Below are positions 25,820 through 34,017 of a stretch of 64,000 nucleotides of DNA, piece by piece. This DNA comes from Thermoguttaceae bacterium (GTDB lineage Bacteria; Planctomycetota; Planctomycetia; Pirellulales; Thermoguttaceae), in contig JAFQXE010000045.1 of NCBI GenBank assembly GCA_017407125.1, forward strand, positions 310,001 through 374,000, written 5' to 3'. The notes under the pieces are model-generated. The model saw nothing but the letters and a program-made list of their open reading frames with translations, was not told the origin of the DNA and ran no database searches. A program made the translations under genes and the position numbers. The stretch's first letter is position 1, and each line of letters starts with the position of its first letter.

Positions 25820-25907
25820 AGTTCTGTTTTTGGGAGCGCTAATTGCGTTTTCAAACAGAGACTGTCGAATCCTTCTCGCCTAAATTACTTTATAAACAAC
25901 GTACATC

Positions 25908-26975
25908 GTGAAAAGTATCCTCAAACGCATCTATCGACTTTTGTTCGGCAAGATTTACGCCGACATGGAATCCCGATTGCAGTATCTGGAAGACAAAGTT
26001 TTGATTTTGCAGTCCGGGCTGTGGGACGAGGAGTATTATATTCGTCAGTCCGGCTGGGGACGCCGCGGAGACGACACGCCGCTGGATCATTACATGCGGG
26101 AAGGGTGGAAGAAGGGGTTCAATCCGTCTGAACGCTTTGACGGCGCCGCATATATGGAACGGCGCCCGGACTTGCCCATCAATCCGCTGTCGCATTATTT
26201 GCGATACGGCCGCTATCCGCTGGCGAACGTTTATAAACCGTCTGAAAAGACGATTGCCGACTTCCGCGAGGCGCAAAGCAAGCGTCAGGCGAAAAAAGTC
26301 GTCTATACGTGCATTACCAACCGTTACGACGACCTGTCTCAGATCGCGTGTTTTCATTACACCGATTTCGATTGGGATTACGTCTGCTTTACGGACGACG
26401 AGGAGCTTATCGCTCAGCAGCAGTTCGGAATCTGGGACATTCGCCCTCTGGTGTTTACGGATTTGGACGTCATTCGCAACGCCCGGCGGCATAAAATCCT
26501 GGCGCATTGTTTTTTTCCGGAATACGAAGAAAGCCTTTATCTGGACGCAAACGTCAACATTTTAACGCCGTGGCTGTTCGAGGAAATAAAGCGGAGAAAG
26601 ACGGATTTTCTTGTCCCTACTCATTTTGCTTTGGACTGTTTGTATAAAGAGTACGACCACGTAATGCAGTATGGAATGATTGATCCTGTCTTGGGACAGG
26701 AGCAGATGGAAAAATACCGTCATGAAGGCTTTCCCGCCAACTACGGCTTGAACGAGACGAATATTCTGTACCGCCGTCATAACGACCCCGCAATCGTTCA
26801 ACTCATGGACGACTGGGCAAACGAAATCGTTCATTTCACCCAGCGGGATCAGCTGAGCTTGTCGTACGTCATGTGGAAACATCAACGCAAAATCGCAGAC
26901 TATTCCATTTCCAACGCCCGCATTGACGAAAAGAACTTCTGCGTCTTTGATCATTGCGGACGAAAAAAGGAATAA
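25908..26975 (+). CDS. DUF616-type putative glycosyltransferase
   Basis: A 355-residue protein. A short coiled N-terminus is followed by two copies of a motif found in polysaccharide enzymes: the region DEEYYIRQSGWG...PLDHYMREGWKKGFNP and FDGAAYMERRPDLP...PLSHYLRYGRYP. From about residue 125 a DUF616 domain follows, with VVYTCITNRYDDL, YVCFTDDEEL and YLDANVNIL. DUF616 is related to GT-A glycosyltransferases. The start codon is GTG, giving MKSILKRI. The gene is co-directional with the GT2 gene upstream and convergent with the next one. Confidence 0.75.
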   Translation: MKSILKRIYRLLFGKIYADMESRLQYLEDKVLILQSGLWDEEYYIRQSGWGRRGDDTPLDHYMREGWKKGFNPSERFDGAAYMERRPDLPINPLSHYLRYGRYPLANVYKPSEKTIADFREAQSKRQAKKVVYTCITNRYDDLSQIACFHYTDFDWDYVCFTDDEELIAQQQFGIWDIRPLVFTDLDVIRNARRHKILAHCFFPEYEESLYLDANVNILTPWLFEEIKRRKTDFLVPTHFALDCLYKEYDHVMQYGMIDPVLGQEQMEKYRHEGFPANYGLNETNILYRRHNDPAIVQLMDDWANEIVHFTQRDQLSLSYVMWKHQRKIADYSISNARIDEKNFCVFDHCGRKKE

Positions 26976-26997
26976 TAATTTGATTTACAGAATCGCG

Positions 26998-27984
26998 TTA
27001 CACCCAGTCCGAGGGTAAAAATACGCTTCCGCAGCCCAGGAGTTTGGAAATCTTGTTGATTATTTTCTTTTTAAGATTGTACTCCTCGGCTGGGATGATT
27101 ATCTTGTTAGGAAAATCGAGCGATTGCAGCGGCAGATTTGTGATGTTTTGCAGCGCCTGAAAATCGTTTGCTGCAATGGACTCTGCAATAACTTTTTTAA
27201 GGAAAAAGCTCTGTAACTCTTTAACCTTGTCGTTGTATTTATAGTTATAAACTTTATTGACTTCGTCAAAAAACTTGTAGTGCTTGTCTCCGTATTTTAC
27301 GTAAAAGTTGGATTGCCAAATCCCGCCCGGCTGGCGTCGATAGGCGCTCATAACGTCGTTGAGCATGTGTATTTTCCCAAAGTTTGCATGGAGATGAAGC
27401 AAATACCAGTCATACGGCAGAATGCCGTTAGGCAGGTTTTCCAAGGCAAAATGCTTGGGAATCGCCCAACGATAAACCAGAGACGCCGTTGTTGTAAAGT
27501 TTTTTTCAAACAGATCGTCAATCGTGAAATCGGTTCTCCCTTTGCAATACTCGTCTGACGGGTACGTCCAGCTGTTTTCCGGAGCTTCGTCAAAGAAAAC
27601 TTTTGCTTTGTGAAAGCAAATTGTATAGTCTGGATGCGAATCGAGGAAATCAACCTGTTTTTGCAGCTTCAAAGGATCCGTCCAGTAATCGTCGCCTTCG
27701 CAGAATGCCACGTATTCGCTCTGAATGCGTGATAAATTAAATAAGCTGACATTAACCTTTTTAGACCATTGGTTTTCCGTCTGGTATACCGGTTTGATAA
27801 TATCCGGGTATTTTGCTTCATACTCGCGAATAATATCCGCCGTTCCATCTGTCGAGGCATCGTCATGAATCAGAACGACAAACGGAAAATCGGTCTGTTG
27901 CATAACAAACCCGTCCAACGCCTGACGAATGAATTTGGCGTGGTTGAAGGCGAGACAACAGATAGATAGTTTGTATTTAGTCAT
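26998..27984 (-). CDS. Glycosyltransferase family 2 (paralogue 1)
   Basis: A 328-residue GT2 protein. KLSICCLAFNHAKFIRQALDG opens the GT-A fold, IHDDASTDGTADIIREYE holds the first acidic cluster, and CEGDDYWTDPLKLQKQVDFL carries the DxD-type motif (DDYW). It is the last gene of a minus-strand run that begins with the NeuD-like gene. It is a close paralogue of the gene ending at 32048: the first 130 residues are nearly the same (for example DGTADIIREYEAKYPDIIKP in both), while the C-terminal halves differ, suggesting different acceptors. Confidence 0.86.
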   Translation of the reverse strand: MTKYKLSICCLAFNHAKFIRQALDGFVMQQTDFPFVVLIHDDASTDGTADIIREYEAKYPDIIKPVYQTENQWSKKVNVSLFNLSRIQSEYVAFCEGDDYWTDPLKLQKQVDFLDSHPDYTICFHKAKVFFDEAPENSWTYPSDEYCKGRTDFTIDDLFEKNFTTTASLVYRWAIPKHFALENLPNGILPYDWYLLHLHANFGKIHMLNDVMSAYRRQPGGIWQSNFYVKYGDKHYKFFDEVNKVYNYKYNDKVKELQSFFLKKVIAESIAANDFQALQNITNLPLQSLDFPNKIIIPAEEYNLKKKIINKISKLLGCGSVFLPSDWV

Positions 27985-27993
27985 GCTGTTAAA

Positions 27994-28749
27994 CTATCCT
28001 AAACTCAACCCCCCATCTATTATAAGCGTTGTACCAGTAACCCATGTAGAAGCGTCTGACAGAAGATATATAACCCCATTAGCAACATCCTCCGGTTGAC
28101 CATATCTCTTTAAAGGATACTTCTTCATATCTTCCTGATATTGCTCTGAGGTAATTATATCTGATTTAATGAGCGGGGTCCATACCATACCAGGCATTAC
28201 GGTATTAATACGAATTTTTTTAATTGCAAACTCATTGGCGCAATATCTCATCATTGAATTTAGGGCAGCCTTGGTTGCGCCATACATGCCATTTCCGAAA
28301 TCGGAACGATTAGCAGATACAGATGAAATAATAACAATCGAACCGCCATCTGTTATTTTTTTCTTTTTATAAAGAATCCGCAACAATTCAATTGTTGAGA
28401 AGAAATTAGTCTCGAATATTTGTTTGAATTTTTCTGGAGTGCAAAATTGAAATGGCTTAGTATTTGCAATGCCAGCGCACAATACCAGACCGTCGATCTT
28501 TTCAAGTTGTGAAACAAGATTTTCTAACTCAGTTTGAATCAGCAAATCGGCAGTTACTTGTACATGGTTTTGTTGACCACTTCTAACGAGATTGCTAAAA
28601 GTTTGATTTAGACGCTCCGCATTGCGTCCTGAAATAATCATCTCCGCTCCCATGCGAGAGCAGGAAATTGCGGTTTCCTGCCCTATGCCAGAAGACGCGC
28701 CTGTAACAAGAATCTTTTTTCCTTCAAGAGAAAAAGGATTGAATGTCAT
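27994..28749 (-). CDS. Short-chain dehydrogenase/reductase (FabG-like)
   Basis: A 251-residue NAD(P)-dependent oxidoreductase. TGASSGIGQE is the cofactor loop, LCAGIAN the NNAG-type motif, ISSVSANRS and YGATKAAL give the catalytic Ser-Tyr-Lys, and WVTGTTLIIDGGLSLG is the usual SDR C-terminus. The start overlaps the KAS III stop by 4 bases (ATGA), implying translational coupling. Beside an ACP and a KAS III the most likely job is reduction of a 3-ketoacyl-ACP to 3-hydroxyacyl-ACP. A sugar substrate is the alternative. Confidence 0.85.
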   Translation of the reverse strand: MTFNPFSLEGKKILVTGASSGIGQETAISCSRMGAEMIISGRNAERLNQTFSNLVRSGQQNHVQVTADLLIQTELENLVSQLEKIDGLVLCAGIANTKPFQFCTPEKFKQIFETNFFSTIELLRILYKKKKITDGGSIVIISSVSANRSDFGNGMYGATKAALNSMMRYCANEFAIKKIRINTVMPGMVWTPLIKSDIITSEQYQEDMKKYPLKRYGQPEDVANGVIYLLSDASTWVTGTTLIIDGGLSLG

Positions 28750-29807
28750 GATTCCACCTCAACTAAATCTGAAATCGTCAGTTTTTTAGTTTCAAATGCA
28801 ACCGTACCCCAAGACAAACCAACGCCGTATCCACAAGCAATAAAATTCGTCTTTTGATTTGCAACCTTATTAGCAAGCTGGGTTGTAATAGTAATTGGGA
28901 TTGAAGCGCTTGACGTATTACCGAACTCATATAAGCTGTACGGAAATTTTTCTTCTGGCGCCTTAAGACGTTTGCGAATGGTTTCTAGCATTTTCAAATT
29001 TGCTTGATGCAACACAAAGTAATCAATCGAATCCAGGGACAAGTCAAAATGCTCGGCTAATTTCTTAATAGATTTTGGCACAACGGAAATGCCAAAGGAA
29101 AAAACATCCATGCCTTTCATTCGGGCTTGCAGCTGATTGTAAGTTTTTCCTTCAAACTCTGTTTCATTAAATGAATCTGGAGAAACCTGATTTCTACAGC
29201 CCCCATCTGGTATGATGATTGCATCATAGCCGCTTCCATCGGTGCCGAAATGAAACCTGAATCCTTCTTCGCCTTCTGCATATTCCAAAGCAGTTACAGT
29301 TCCGGCATGTCCAAAAAGAGGATCTGTTTTTGTGTAATCCATGGATTTTATCAAGCCGCGAGCGTCTCCTGCTAATAACAGGAGTTTCTTCATCGTTCCA
29401 TTTTGTAATAGAGAAGCCGCTACGCTAAGACCGTATGTCCAGCCCGAACAACCGAGAGATATGTCTAATGCATAACATTCCCTATTTAACTGCAATCTAT
29501 CTTGAAGAATACAAGCTGTCGCTGGAATAATATAATCAGGCGTTTGAGTTACCATGATTATTCCATCGATATCAGCTTTTTTCCAGCCAAGATCTGAGAT
29601 TAAACGTTCCGTGGCATGATAGCACAGATCTGAAGTTGTTAAACCTAAATCAACGCGTCTGTAACGCACGCCAGTGGTTGCGACAAAATCTTGGACGTCA
29701 TAGTTAGCTGAAATGTTTGTAACATCATTAATGTTATCAATGATGCGTTTTGACACCCCTGTCGAAATACCAGCAATCTTAACATTTTTAATATGTAGGA
29801 ATGACAT
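28746..29807 (-). CDS. 3-oxoacyl-ACP synthase III-like ketosynthase
   Basis: A 353-residue thiolase-fold condensing enzyme of the KAS III type. The catalytic triad is visible: Cys120 in ISLGCSGWTYG, His in VLHQANLKML and Asn in EFGNTSSASIP. The first base of its ATG overlaps the ACP stop codon (TAATG) and its own stop overlaps the SDR start, so the three genes form a tight unit. It sits in a polysaccharide locus, not with the fatty acid genes at 38.7-41.7 kb. It therefore probably makes a dedicated short ketoacyl group for decorating a sugar, not membrane lipid. Confidence 0.87.
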   Translation of the reverse strand: MSFLHIKNVKIAGISTGVSKRIIDNINDVTNISANYDVQDFVATTGVRYRRVDLGLTTSDLCYHATERLISDLGWKKADIDGIIMVTQTPDYIIPATACILQDRLQLNRECYALDISLGCSGWTYGLSVAASLLQNGTMKKLLLLAGDARGLIKSMDYTKTDPLFGHAGTVTALEYAEGEEGFRFHFGTDGSGYDAIIIPDGGCRNQVSPDSFNETEFEGKTYNQLQARMKGMDVFSFGISVVPKSIKKLAEHFDLSLDSIDYFVLHQANLKMLETIRKRLKAPEEKFPYSLYEFGNTSSASIPITITTQLANKVANQKTNFIACGYGVGLSWGTVAFETKKLTISDLVEVES

Positions 29808-30034
29808 TATTGTTTTTGCTCTACAGAATTAAAGAGATCCTGGATGGTTTCAACTTCCATAATATCGTTTCCTTTCAAAAGGACGCCGTATTCTTCATCG
29901 ACCATGGCGATTACTGAAAGCGCTACAAGCGAGTTCCAGCCTTTAATGTCTCGAATTTTGGTAGAAGGCAAAAGCTTTTCAGTGTTTTCTTCAAACAGAT
30001 CTGACACATTGTCAATAAATTCATTGATTTCCAT
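29807..30034 (-). CDS. Acyl carrier protein of the glycan locus
   Basis: A 75-residue acidic carrier protein. Ser35 in KGWNSLVAL occupies the phosphopantetheine site (usually DSL). Downstream DEEYGV and VETIQDLFN are typical ACP helices III and IV. The reading frame extends six codons further, but AAAGGA lies about 9 bases before the chosen ATG and inside that extension. It is the carrier for the KAS III and SDR genes that follow. Confidence 0.87.
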   Translation of the reverse strand: MEINEFIDNVSDLFEENTEKLLPSTKIRDIKGWNSLVALSVIAMVDEEYGVLLKGNDIMEVETIQDLFNSVEQKQ

Positions 30035-30057
30035 TTTGTGAAATCCTTTCAAAAAAG

Positions 30058-30699
30058 TTAATAGTCCACGCGTTTTGCTGGCGAACCAAAAACCGTAGTA
30101 TTTGGCTTAACATTTCGCAGGACTACGGAAGCCGCGCCAACAATTGCATCTTTTCCAACTGTTCGATGCGGAACAATGTAGCTATGAGGATGGAGAACTA
30201 CTCGATCTTGAATATTTACTCCGCCTCCACAAAAACTAAAACAACCGACATGGCAAAACTGACCAACAGTCACATCGTGACCTAGAATCGCAAAATCAAG
30301 GATAACTGAATAATCTCTGATTATAACTTCGGTAGATATTGAAGCTTCACCGAATATAATACAGCCCTTACCAATTTGAATGTGTGATAAAGGAGAAATC
30401 CTTACCATATTATGGATTAATGTGTATGGAATGCCGCCATTATTCAGCGCAATATTGGCATATTTTTCTCTGGCTTGCGGATTCCCCAAAGCAACAACAA
30501 AAACGTCGTCTTCTTTGAAGGAATATGTTTCAACTGGCCCCAGAATCGGAGGGTATTCTCCCATTCCATTAAGCACGTTTGAATCGTCGTCCAAGAAGCC
30601 CTTAACAACAAATTCTGTTCCATAGCCTTTACAAAAACAACTCATTGTATAAACTTCTCTGCCGAAGCCGCGTGCGCCAATGATAATCAATTGCTTCAT
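30058..30699 (-). CDS. NeuD/PglD-like sugar O- or N-acyltransferase
   Basis: A 213-residue protein of the NeuD/PglD family that transfers an acyl group to a sugar nucleotide. The N-terminal part is Rossmann-like (LIIIGARGFGREVY) and the C-terminal half is a left-handed beta helix of hexapeptide turns (GKGCIIFGEASIST, ILGHDVTVGQFCHVG, GKDAIVGAASVVLRNV). His in ILGHDVTVG is in the position of the family's catalytic base. It is the first gene of the ACP-KAS III-SDR unit, so the acyl donor may be the ACP product and not acetyl-CoA. GTGAG lies 8 bases before the ATG. Confidence 0.85.
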   Translation of the reverse strand: MKQLIIIGARGFGREVYTMSCFCKGYGTEFVVKGFLDDDSNVLNGMGEYPPILGPVETYSFKEDDVFVVALGNPQAREKYANIALNNGGIPYTLIHNMVRISPLSHIQIGKGCIIFGEASISTEVIIRDYSVILDFAILGHDVTVGQFCHVGCFSFCGGGVNIQDRVVLHPHSYIVPHRTVGKDAIVGAASVVLRNVKPNTTVFGSPAKRVDY

Positions 30700-30818
30700 A
30701 ATAAACTCACTAGTAATGTATCGGAAATTCTAAAATCGTTTCACGCTTTTTTAGCTGAAAACAAAAAACTTCCAGATATCTTATCCAGTTTAACTTATAA
30801 ACAGAATTTGTTATTTTT

Positions 30819-30846
30819 ATTATAACTGTTTCAGTATTTTAGTCAA
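30819..30846 (-). promoter_or_regulatory. Sigma70-type promoter for the NeuD-ACP-KAS III-SDR-GT2 unit
   Basis: On the minus strand TTGACT and TATAAT are separated by 16 bases. The leader is about 120 bases. It lies between the gene scar and the NeuD-like gene, so the unit has its own promoter. Confidence 0.78.
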
Positions 30847-30888
30847 GTAGATAAACATGATATTTTTTGAAAAAATCAGCGTCTTGTA

Positions 30889-30993
30889 TTAGTCCATAAT
30901 ACAGCGGCAGACACGCAATTCGAAGGGAGACGTCTTCCGAAACGGGGCATGATTGTAGGTGATACAACAGATGGAAAGTTTGATTGTCTGCAT
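30889..30993 (-). pseudogene. Chimeric scar: GT2 start fused to DegT aminotransferase end
   Basis: On the minus strand the first 15 codons read MQTIKLSICCITYNH, matching the N-terminus of the two GT2 paralogues (compare MNNPKLSISCITYNHAK). Directly after this, in another frame, the DNA encodes PVSEDVSLRIACLPLYYGL, matching the C-terminal part of the DegT aminotransferase (PVSEDVSNRIACLPLFFGM). The join lies in CATGCC, which occurs in the aminotransferase sequence and nearly in the GT2 genes. This is what a deletion between a third GT2 copy and a second aminotransferase copy would leave. The in-frame product would be only 34 residues. Confidence 0.82.
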
Positions 30994-31058
30994 GCGGTTA
31001 AAAATATGAAATAATTATTGTTTAATATATAAAATAGCGCTCAATAAAATCCGCTGTC

Positions 31059-32048
31059 TTATATTTTAATATTATATCTGATCAACATCAATATTGCCAA
31101 ATGATTAAACATTGCATCCCAGAAAGATAAACGATCTTTTTTCAAAAACCGTTTTGCATATAGTTTTAAAAAACTTGTCCGAATATCATTGGGGAAATCT
31201 GGATATATTAAAGACAATTGCGAAAAATCATTATATTTTATAGATTCTCTAAATAAAAAAACAACTATATTACGCGCTCTTTTATCGAATAGAGCATGTT
31301 TTTTATATTCAAATAATACATCGCAAGCCTTATAAAAATTAATGTATTGTTTTGCGTACTTTAGCATATAGTCTTTTTGCCAGATGCCATTATCGTGCCG
31401 ACGATAAACGCCCATTACATCGTTAAGAAAACCGATTTTACCATGTCGAGCGTGGATTAAATGTAAAAACCAATCGCCTGGCAAAATCCCATTCGGAAAT
31501 ATATCAACAGTTTCTGGCGACCATCGATATACGACAGAATTTGTTTGAATAAAATTTCTTTTTATGATGTCATTGACAGTAAGCGTTGTTTTATAAAAGC
31601 GTTTTCTCGGCGTTGGATATATATCATCGCCATGTTGGCGATTAGAAAGTTCCCAATGTACGCTAACAGGATGAAAACAAATGGAATAATCGGGATGAGC
31701 GTCGAGAAAATCGACCTGTTTTTGCAGTTTGAGCGGGTCTGTCCAGTAATCGTCGCCCTCGCACATCGCCATGTATTCGCTTTGAATGCGAGGAAAGATA
31801 AAGGTTTTGCTAATAGAAATTCCTTTAGAAAACTGATTTTCTGTTTGGTAAATCGGTTTGATAATATCCGGATACTTTGCTTCGTATTCGCGAATAATAT
31901 CCGCAGTTCCGTCTGTCGAGGCGTCGTCATGGATCAGAACCTCAAACGGAAAGTTCGTCTTCTGCATAACAAACCCGTCCAACGCCTGACGAATATATTT
32001 GGCGTGGTTATACGTTATACAGGAAATTGACAGCTTGGGATTATTCAT
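31059..32048 (-). CDS. Glycosyltransferase family 2 (paralogue 2)
   Basis: A 329-residue GT2 protein. KLSISCITYNHAKYIRQALDG opens the fold, LIHDDASTDGTAD and CEGDDYWTDPLKLQKQVDFL carry the acidic and DxD-type motifs. The N-terminal 130 residues are nearly identical to the paralogue ending at 27984; the acceptor half is different and the 3' end is more AT-rich. It lies just upstream (in reading direction) of the gene scar, and is separated from the epimerase gene by about 200 bases in which a 9-base inverted repeat (AAGCGCCTG/CAGGCGCTT) is all I see. Confidence 0.86.
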   Translation of the reverse strand: MNNPKLSISCITYNHAKYIRQALDGFVMQKTNFPFEVLIHDDASTDGTADIIREYEAKYPDIIKPIYQTENQFSKGISISKTFIFPRIQSEYMAMCEGDDYWTDPLKLQKQVDFLDAHPDYSICFHPVSVHWELSNRQHGDDIYPTPRKRFYKTTLTVNDIIKRNFIQTNSVVYRWSPETVDIFPNGILPGDWFLHLIHARHGKIGFLNDVMGVYRRHDNGIWQKDYMLKYAKQYINFYKACDVLFEYKKHALFDKRARNIVVFLFRESIKYNDFSQLSLIYPDFPNDIRTSFLKLYAKRFLKKDRLSFWDAMFNHLAILMLIRYNIKI

Positions 32049-32248
32049 TTTGAATATGTTAATCCGATTTGATAAATTATTTCGAATGGTATTCCGTCAC
32101 GCATAAACGTGAGGCTATGGTTTCGAAAGCGCCTGTTCAGGAGTAAACGAATCGGTTAGTCTTTCCGGTTTTACAGGAGAGGGTTAGCTCTAATTACAGT
32201 ATTGTATTTTGTTTTTAACAATTCATGAAAGTTGATTTGCAGGCGCTT

Positions 32249-33250
32249 CTAAATAACAGGATTGTAATCGCCCCATAGCAGTTTGAATGGATTTTCTTCC
32301 ATCATTTGTTTAAAGTACAGTAAAGTGTCTTCGCAGCTGCATTGAGGTTGATAATTCAATTCATTTCGAGTTTTGGAAATGTCATGAATAAATTCGGGAG
32401 CGTTGTTCTTTTCAGGACAATATATAATTTTGGATTTGTGCTGAGGCGGAGAAAAGACGTCGGCAATTGTTTGAATCTGTTTTTCCAATGTTATCGGATT
32501 GCCGCAGCCGACATTATAAACGCCGCCATTGAGCTGTGATTTCAAACAGCATTCGACCAATTGAACAAAGTCTTTGACGCCGACAAATTCTCTCAACCGT
32601 TGAGGATCTCCCCATATTTCCAGATCGCTGCCGTTTAACGCTTTATCAATTAATAAACGATATGCAACCCACTTTTTGATTCCGTCAACATAGTAAAAAG
32701 GGTTAGGATGAAATCCATAAATAGTGGGCAATCTGAGAACAAACCGTCGGATTGCGTATTCATGGAAAAAGTGTTCAATCATATCCACTGCGGTATTTTT
32801 ACAAATGGAATAGATTGCGTGATCTCCAGTAAGTGGAAACTTTTTATTGAAGTCTGACGGAACTGGCGTTTTTCCCCATAAATGAACGGAATCTGCATGA
32901 GAATGGGAAAAAACAATTCGGGAAACATTCTTTTTCACACAAAAGTTTAATACATTCAACGTACCTGTGATAATGGTGTCGATGTATAATTGCGGCTTAT
33001 ATCCAACCATCGTAGCCGGCATTGCGCCAGCATAATGAATAACGGCGTCAATATCCTGGATGGCGTCCAGTTGTGAAAAAGCCAAAGGGTTTGAAATGTC
33101 TACCGAATAATAAGGGATTCCCAGAGAACTGAAAAAACCGTTATCAGACGCCCTTTTGCCAACTGCGACAAAATCGTATTTATCGCGAAGAAGATAAGAT
33201 GTATAGCCTCCGAGTAATCCTGTCGCTCCGAAAATGACAACTTTGCCCAT
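32249..33250 (-). CDS. NAD-dependent sugar-nucleotide epimerase/dehydratase
   Basis: A 333-residue extended SDR. VVIFGATGLLGGY is the cofactor loop, VIHYAGAMPAT follows, and LRLPTIYG and GGVYNVGCGNPITL are typical of sugar-nucleotide enzymes. The catalytic YxxxK appears as YSICK. The usual Ser/Thr segment reads SHSHAD, which is atypical. The substrate is not known. It is 12 bases downstream of the WbqC gene, and AAGGGAGC lies before its start, so it is in the same transcript. Confidence 0.83.
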   Translation of the reverse strand: MGKVVIFGATGLLGGYTSYLLRDKYDFVAVGKRASDNGFFSSLGIPYYSVDISNPLAFSQLDAIQDIDAVIHYAGAMPATMVGYKPQLYIDTIITGTLNVLNFCVKKNVSRIVFSHSHADSVHLWGKTPVPSDFNKKFPLTGDHAIYSICKNTAVDMIEHFFHEYAIRRFVLRLPTIYGFHPNPFYYVDGIKKWVAYRLLIDKALNGSDLEIWGDPQRLREFVGVKDFVQLVECCLKSQLNGGVYNVGCGNPITLEKQIQTIADVFSPPQHKSKIIYCPEKNNAPEFIHDISKTRNELNYQPQCSCEDTLLYFKQMMEENPFKLLWGDYNPVI

Positions 33251-33262
33251 TTAAGCTCCCTT

Positions 33263-33955
33263 TTAGATTAACGTATAGTTTTGTAATAAAGAACAAACGC
33301 TTTCACGATTGTTAAACATCAGAACGTCAATAATTGACAGCCCGTCAATAAAGGGCTTTTTAAATTGCTGGTATTCAAATGGAATCGTTTTCAAAAAAAA
33401 CAAATCAATATTGTGCAATTTAAAATCTTCTTTATCGTATAACGATTGACCGCCAATGGCATTTATATAGGCGCTGGCTTGTAAGCGCTTGCAAATATTG
33501 ACGACTCTGTCTTTACCACGTGATTCTGGAACGCCTTGCAGTTCCGATGAACGATATATCTTTGTGTTAATATTCAAATAGGAAACAATTTCATGAATGC
33601 TGTTGGAAATAAAATCTGCTAAATTGACTCCCGGAAAATCACATATTTTTTTGATTAGATTAAATGTTTGATTATAAAAAGGAGCTTTATAATAACTATT
33701 TTGAATTGTTTTTAAAAACTTGTTGAAATTGTCGTCAATTGAGATTTCATTGATTTTGCGGTTAGGACTTGCATGACTCAATGAAATAGTAAACAAATGC
33801 TTTGTATTGTTAATCAGAATGTTATTTCTGTTAATCCAGCCCCCTTTAATGAAATTAACGTCGTCATAAATAACATACTCGTCAACAGCAGACAATAATT
33901 GCCAGTAACCGATATACGGCATGAAATACGGCTGCATGATTCCAATTGTATGCAT
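33263..33955 (-). CDS. WbqC-like family protein
   Basis: A 230-residue member of the WbqC family, which occurs in O-antigen and capsule loci and whose biochemical role is not settled. Recognisable segments are IGIMQPYFMPYIGYWQLLSAV at the N-terminus (IGIMQPYFMPYIGYWQ), YVIYDDVNFIKGGWINRN, and AYINAIGGQSLYD. Relatives often sit beside aminotransferase and acyltransferase genes, as here, and are thought to take part in acyl or amino modification of sugars. It is 63 bases downstream of the FkbM gene. Confidence 0.85.
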   Translation of the reverse strand: MHTIGIMQPYFMPYIGYWQLLSAVDEYVIYDDVNFIKGGWINRNNILINNTKHLFTISLSHASPNRKINEISIDDNFNKFLKTIQNSYYKAPFYNQTFNLIKKICDFPGVNLADFISNSIHEIVSYLNINTKIYRSSELQGVPESRGKDRVVNICKRLQASAYINAIGGQSLYDKEDFKLHNIDLFFLKTIPFEYQQFKKPFIDGLSIIDVLMFNNRESVCSLLQNYTLI

Positions 33956-34017
33956 GATGGTTACTGATTCTTTTTGAATGTTAACTTACAATAATAAACT
34001 AATACTTGAAATGGTTA

